From Bacillota bacterium (GTDB lineage Bacteria; Bacillota; Clostridia; Acetivibrionales; DSM-1351): a DNA stretch of 51,004 nt. The notes below the pieces were generated by a model. It saw only the letters and a program-made list of their open reading frames with translations. It did no database searches and was not told where the DNA came from. A program made the translations under genes and the position numbers. This document shows, in pieces, positions 48,297-51,004 of the stretch. The stretch is taken from NCBI GenBank assembly GCA_023392075.1, contig JAEVZU010000277.1, forward strand, positions 1 through 51,004. Direction: 5' to 3'. The first letter of the stretch is position 1; every line of letters starts with the position of its first letter.

Positions 48297-50105
48297 TTAT
48301 ATATAATAGTCCAGTATGATTTCCTGTTGTTTTAACAGGTCACATATGGAATCCACAGTGCTGTCAAGTGACCGGCCGGTGTTTATATTGCTGTCGGGCT
48401 TGAAACTGTTAAAAGCCGATTCGCCTACATTGACTATTATAATTTCATTAGGCTGGTTCAATAATTTAAGTTTTTCCGCCTCATAATCATCCAGGTTGAA
48501 TACCGAGGTGATAAAAATCTGTCCGGCATCGGTAAATATTCTTGCAAGCTCACCTATTTGCCTGACCTGATTATCCCTTGCCTGAAAATCATGTAAACTT
48601 TCTGATGCAAGTCCGTTCAGCAAACTGGATACTCCCAGATAGTATGCCTTATAGTTTCTTTTGAAAAGTCTGTCCTCCAGATTTTTACCAATGTCCCGGA
48701 TTACTTTTTCCTTTTCTTCACTTCCCGAGGTTATAACAATAAACTTGGACTTGTGTCCATATTTCTCTTCCCTGTCGGCAGCCGGAATAAGTCCCTTTTC
48801 CCAGAGGTATTCCCTGTCTCTGATATGTTCAACAAGACTGTTGTCGCTGTCGGGTACGCCCTCAAGAATTATTCCGCCTCCTGAAATTTCATAATTATCA
48901 ACTATAACAAATCTCCCGGTCAGCTCTATGTCCGAGATTGCATCAAAAGCAATTGGCCTGGCTGTTTCCAAAATGCATTCGGCAACATCGTGTCTTTCAA
49001 CCTGATCCTTGAAGGTATCGATGTTAAGTTCGGCAGCATCAATGATATTTAAGATTTCAACCAGCTTTACGGCTATTCTCATTGTGCCTATCTTCAATTT
49101 ATAATTCTTGTTTTTAATCAAAGGCACATGTCCGACCCAGAATATATTGACTCTGAAACGTGAGCTGAGAACCGGCCGCGTTTCAACTACCTTGACCATC
49201 AGCTCTCCCGGCTTTATGTATATCTGAGTTTTCAGTGTAAAGCCCGCGGCCTGGTCAGCATACGCAGTATCGGCAGGTGCGGTATTAAAGCCTTCAACAC
49301 TGTTTATGACGCTTTTCTTATTAGACGGCAGAAAGACAACCTCGTCACCGGTTTTTACAGCTCCGCTCAGTACAGTACCTGCAACAATTCTTCTGTCATC
49401 ATTCTCCTCGGTAAACTTGTATATGTCCTGTACCGGCATACGGAACGGAAGCTGCCGGTTCTCCTTTTTGTTTGCAAAGCCGTCAAGCTGCTCCAGAACG
49501 GTGGGACCCTCATACCACAGAGTGTTTGCAGACTTTCCTGCAACATTGTCTCCGTTAAATGCACTTATTGGTATAAAGTTAAGGGGCTTGATATTTATTT
49601 TATCAAGAAACTCGGTAAACTCTGACCTTATTGAATTGAATATGTTATTGTCAAAGTCCACCAGATCCATCTTGTTTACAAGAACAACAACCTGCTTTAT
49701 ACCAAGCATTGAAACAATATGCCCATGACGCTTGGAATTTTCCCTTATACCTTCCTTGGCATCAATGACCAGAAGTGCCGCTTCAGCTCTTGAGGCACCG
49801 GTTACCATGTTCTTCAGGAATTCAATGTGCCCTGGCGCATCGATAATGATGTAATCCCTCTTTCCGGTTTTAAAGAAGCACCGTGCGGTATCAATGGTGA
49901 TGCCCTGCGCCTGTTCATCCTTGAGAGCATCCAGCAGGAATGCATATTCAAAGGGTCTTGAGTTCTTTCTGCAGTATTCCTTGACTGATTCCAGCTTTCC
50001 CTCCGGCAATGAATCGGTATCGGCAAGAAGTCTTCCTATTACGGTACTTTTACCATGATCCACATGTCCTACGATTACTATGTTCATCTGTTCTCTGTTA
50101 TCCAT
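48297..50105 (-). CDS. cysN: Sulfate adenylyltransferase subunit 1 (CysN) with degenerate APS-kinase domain
   Basis: A 602-residue protein. The N-terminal 420 residues form the EF-Tu-like GTPase CysN (GHVDHGKST near 13-21, DAPGHIEFLKNM, VNKMDLVD) that drives ATP sulfurylase. The C-terminal 170 align by eye with APS kinase CysC (GHKSKFIVITSG..., RQIGELARIFTDAGQIFITSVFN). However the P-loop (GLSGAGKST in active kinases) reads TSGSEEKEK, so the kinase is inactive. The start codon directly follows the cysD stop. The product of CysDN, APS, would go to an APS reductase outside this window. Confidence 0.92.
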   Translation of the reverse strand: MDNREQMNIVIVGHVDHGKSTVIGRLLADTDSLPEGKLESVKEYCRKNSRPFEYAFLLDALKDEQAQGITIDTARCFFKTGKRDYIIIDAPGHIEFLKNMVTGASRAEAALLVIDAKEGIRENSKRHGHIVSMLGIKQVVVLVNKMDLVDFDNNIFNSIRSEFTEFLDKINIKPLNFIPISAFNGDNVAGKSANTLWYEGPTVLEQLDGFANKKENRQLPFRMPVQDIYKFTEENDDRRIVAGTVLSGAVKTGDEVVFLPSNKKSVINSVEGFNTAPADTAYADQAAGFTLKTQIYIKPGELMVKVVETRPVLSSRFRVNIFWVGHVPLIKNKNYKLKIGTMRIAVKLVEILNIIDAAELNIDTFKDQVERHDVAECILETARPIAFDAISDIELTGRFVIVDNYEISGGGIILEGVPDSDNSLVEHIRDREYLWEKGLIPAADREEKYGHKSKFIVITSGSEEKEKVIRDIGKNLEDRLFKRNYKAYYLGVSSLLNGLASESLHDFQARDNQVRQIGELARIFTDAGQIFITSVFNLDDYEAEKLKLLNQPNEIIIVNVGESAFNSFKPDSNINTGRSLDSTVDSICDLLKQQEIILDYYI

Positions 50106-50987
50106 TTACATGTAACCTCCTCTGCGAAGTGTCTCAAGTCCTCCCCCGTCATCCTTGTCCTGGGCTCGGCCTGATCTTTCGGCTATGTTTGCAAACTTCC
50201 CGCTTTTTAACTCCTCTATGATTTCACCCACATTCTTTGATGTGGATTCAACCGGTGTCGTGCATGGATAGCAGCCCAGTGACCTGTATCGCTTTCCGTC
50301 CCCCTGGTCAAAGTAAAGCGAGGTTATGGGTATGTTTTCACGTTCAATGTATTCCCATATGTTCAATTCGGTCCAATCCAGCAGCGGATGAATTCTTATA
50401 TGTGTTCCGGGAGCAAAGTCGGTTTTGAACTGATTCCAGAATTCAGGCGGCTGATCTCCTACATCCCAGTCATTTTCCTTGTCCCTTGGAGAAAAATATC
50501 TTTCCTTGGACCGGCTGCCTTCTTCATCTGCTCTGACTCCTACAATGACACCGGTATACTTCTCTCTGTTATTGTCAGGTACATATTTACCTGTCTTATG
50601 ATCCATAACGTACCTGTTCCATTCACCCGACAGAGTATTTTTCAAGGCTTCCGATTTAAGTGACTGACAGCAGGTTATCCTGTCCACCTTTCCGTCGGGA
50701 AAGGTTTTCTTTTGTGCCAGGGCTTCGGAATTTTCACCGTAAACCATTGTCAGCTTCCACTTTAAAGCCAGATCATCCCTGTATTGAATCATTTCAGGGA
50801 TTTTATAATGGGTATCAATGTGCACCAGAGGTATGGGCACATGTCCGAAAAATGCCTTCCTTGCCAGCCACAATAGTACCGTACTGTCCTTGCCTATAGA
50901 CCACAGCATACAGATGTTTTTAAATTCCCTGTAAGCTTCTCTGAGTATGTGAACACTCTGTGCTTCCAATTTATCCAAATGATTCAT
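50106..50987 (-). CDS. cysD: Sulfate adenylyltransferase subunit 2 (CysD)
   Basis: Catalytic PP-loop subunit of ATP sulfurylase, joining sulfate and ATP to APS. The 293 residues show the PP-loop WSIGKDSTVLLWLARKAF, LVHIDTHYKIPEM, GVRADEEGSRSKERYFSPRD, HPLLDWTELNIWEYI, RYRSLGCYPCTTPVES and the C-terminal RAQDKDDGGGLETLRRGGYM, all regular for CysD. GCGGAGG precedes the ATG. It is the first gene of the sulfur operon within the window; anything upstream (a reductase or transporter) is cut off at the window edge. Confidence 0.96.
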   Translation of the reverse strand: MNHLDKLEAQSVHILREAYREFKNICMLWSIGKDSTVLLWLARKAFFGHVPIPLVHIDTHYKIPEMIQYRDDLALKWKLTMVYGENSEALAQKKTFPDGKVDRITCCQSLKSEALKNTLSGEWNRYVMDHKTGKYVPDNNREKYTGVIVGVRADEEGSRSKERYFSPRDKENDWDVGDQPPEFWNQFKTDFAPGTHIRIHPLLDWTELNIWEYIERENIPITSLYFDQGDGKRYRSLGCYPCTTPVESTSKNVGEIIEELKSGKFANIAERSGRAQDKDDGGGLETLRRGGYM

Positions 50988-51004
50988 AGCTTAACCTCCG
51001 CAAT

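Overview
The window reads as chromosomal DNA of a low-to-moderate GC Gram-positive anaerobe of class Clostridia; the gene set and order fit a Ruminiclostridium/Clostridium relative (inference, no search was run). Support comes from the Firmicutes order ffh-rpsP-khpA-rimM-trmD, purine-rich ribosome binding sites, an anaerobic siroheme sulfite reductase, a class Ic aspartate aminotransferase, and manganese riboswitches of the Bacillus/Clostridium kind. I found no tRNA, rRNA, CRISPR array or intact IS element.

Layout. 0-3.3 kb (+): ffh, rpsP, khpA, rimM, trmD. 3.3-21.8 kb: mixed genes, mostly on the minus strand. These are an orphan branched-chain amino-acid-type binding lipoprotein, a 293-bp MITE-like element, a glutaredoxin with a CsoR-type operator and a csoR gene, a membrane glycosyltransferase, and two metal exporters (GDT1/UPF0016 and TerC) each behind its own yybP-ykoY (Mn2+) riboswitch. 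They also include a PhoH-like ATPase, a PHP phosphoesterase, a YmaF-like protein, two DedA proteins, a LysM-CAP protein, a second glutaredoxin, a beta-lactamase-fold protein, a GntR regulator, purB and an aspartate aminotransferase. 21.8-31.1 kb (-): a dipeptidase, then the rest of the ribosomal cluster in inverted orientation (dcd, rplS, lepB, rbgA, rnhB, ylqG-like, ylqH-like, yraN), so the usual trmD-rplS junction is broken.

31.2-36.3 kb: an oxidoreductase, rsgA with a 49-residue companion, then a small accessory island. The island holds structured non-coding DNA, a phage-type orphan, a two-gene TIR + SLATT module with a MITE-like element between the genes, and the wreck of a copper P-type ATPase. 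This TIR-SLATT pair is the best candidate for a little-described (probably antiphage) system.

36.3-51.0 kb (-): one metabolic block. cysD and cysN activate sulfate, and a siroheme sulfite reductase makes sulfide. A ThiS-like carrier, a ThiF/MoeB-like E1 and a JAMM peptidase form a protein-thiocarboxylate sulfur relay to a MetY-type sulfhydrylase, with TusA and a thioredoxin-reductase-like flavoprotein alongside. Downstream, hemA, a precorrin-2 dehydrogenase, hemC, a cobA-hemD fusion, hemB and hemL supply siroheme (and corrinoid precursors). The carrier's C-terminus runs past Gly-Gly, so it should need trimming by the peptidase encoded two genes away.
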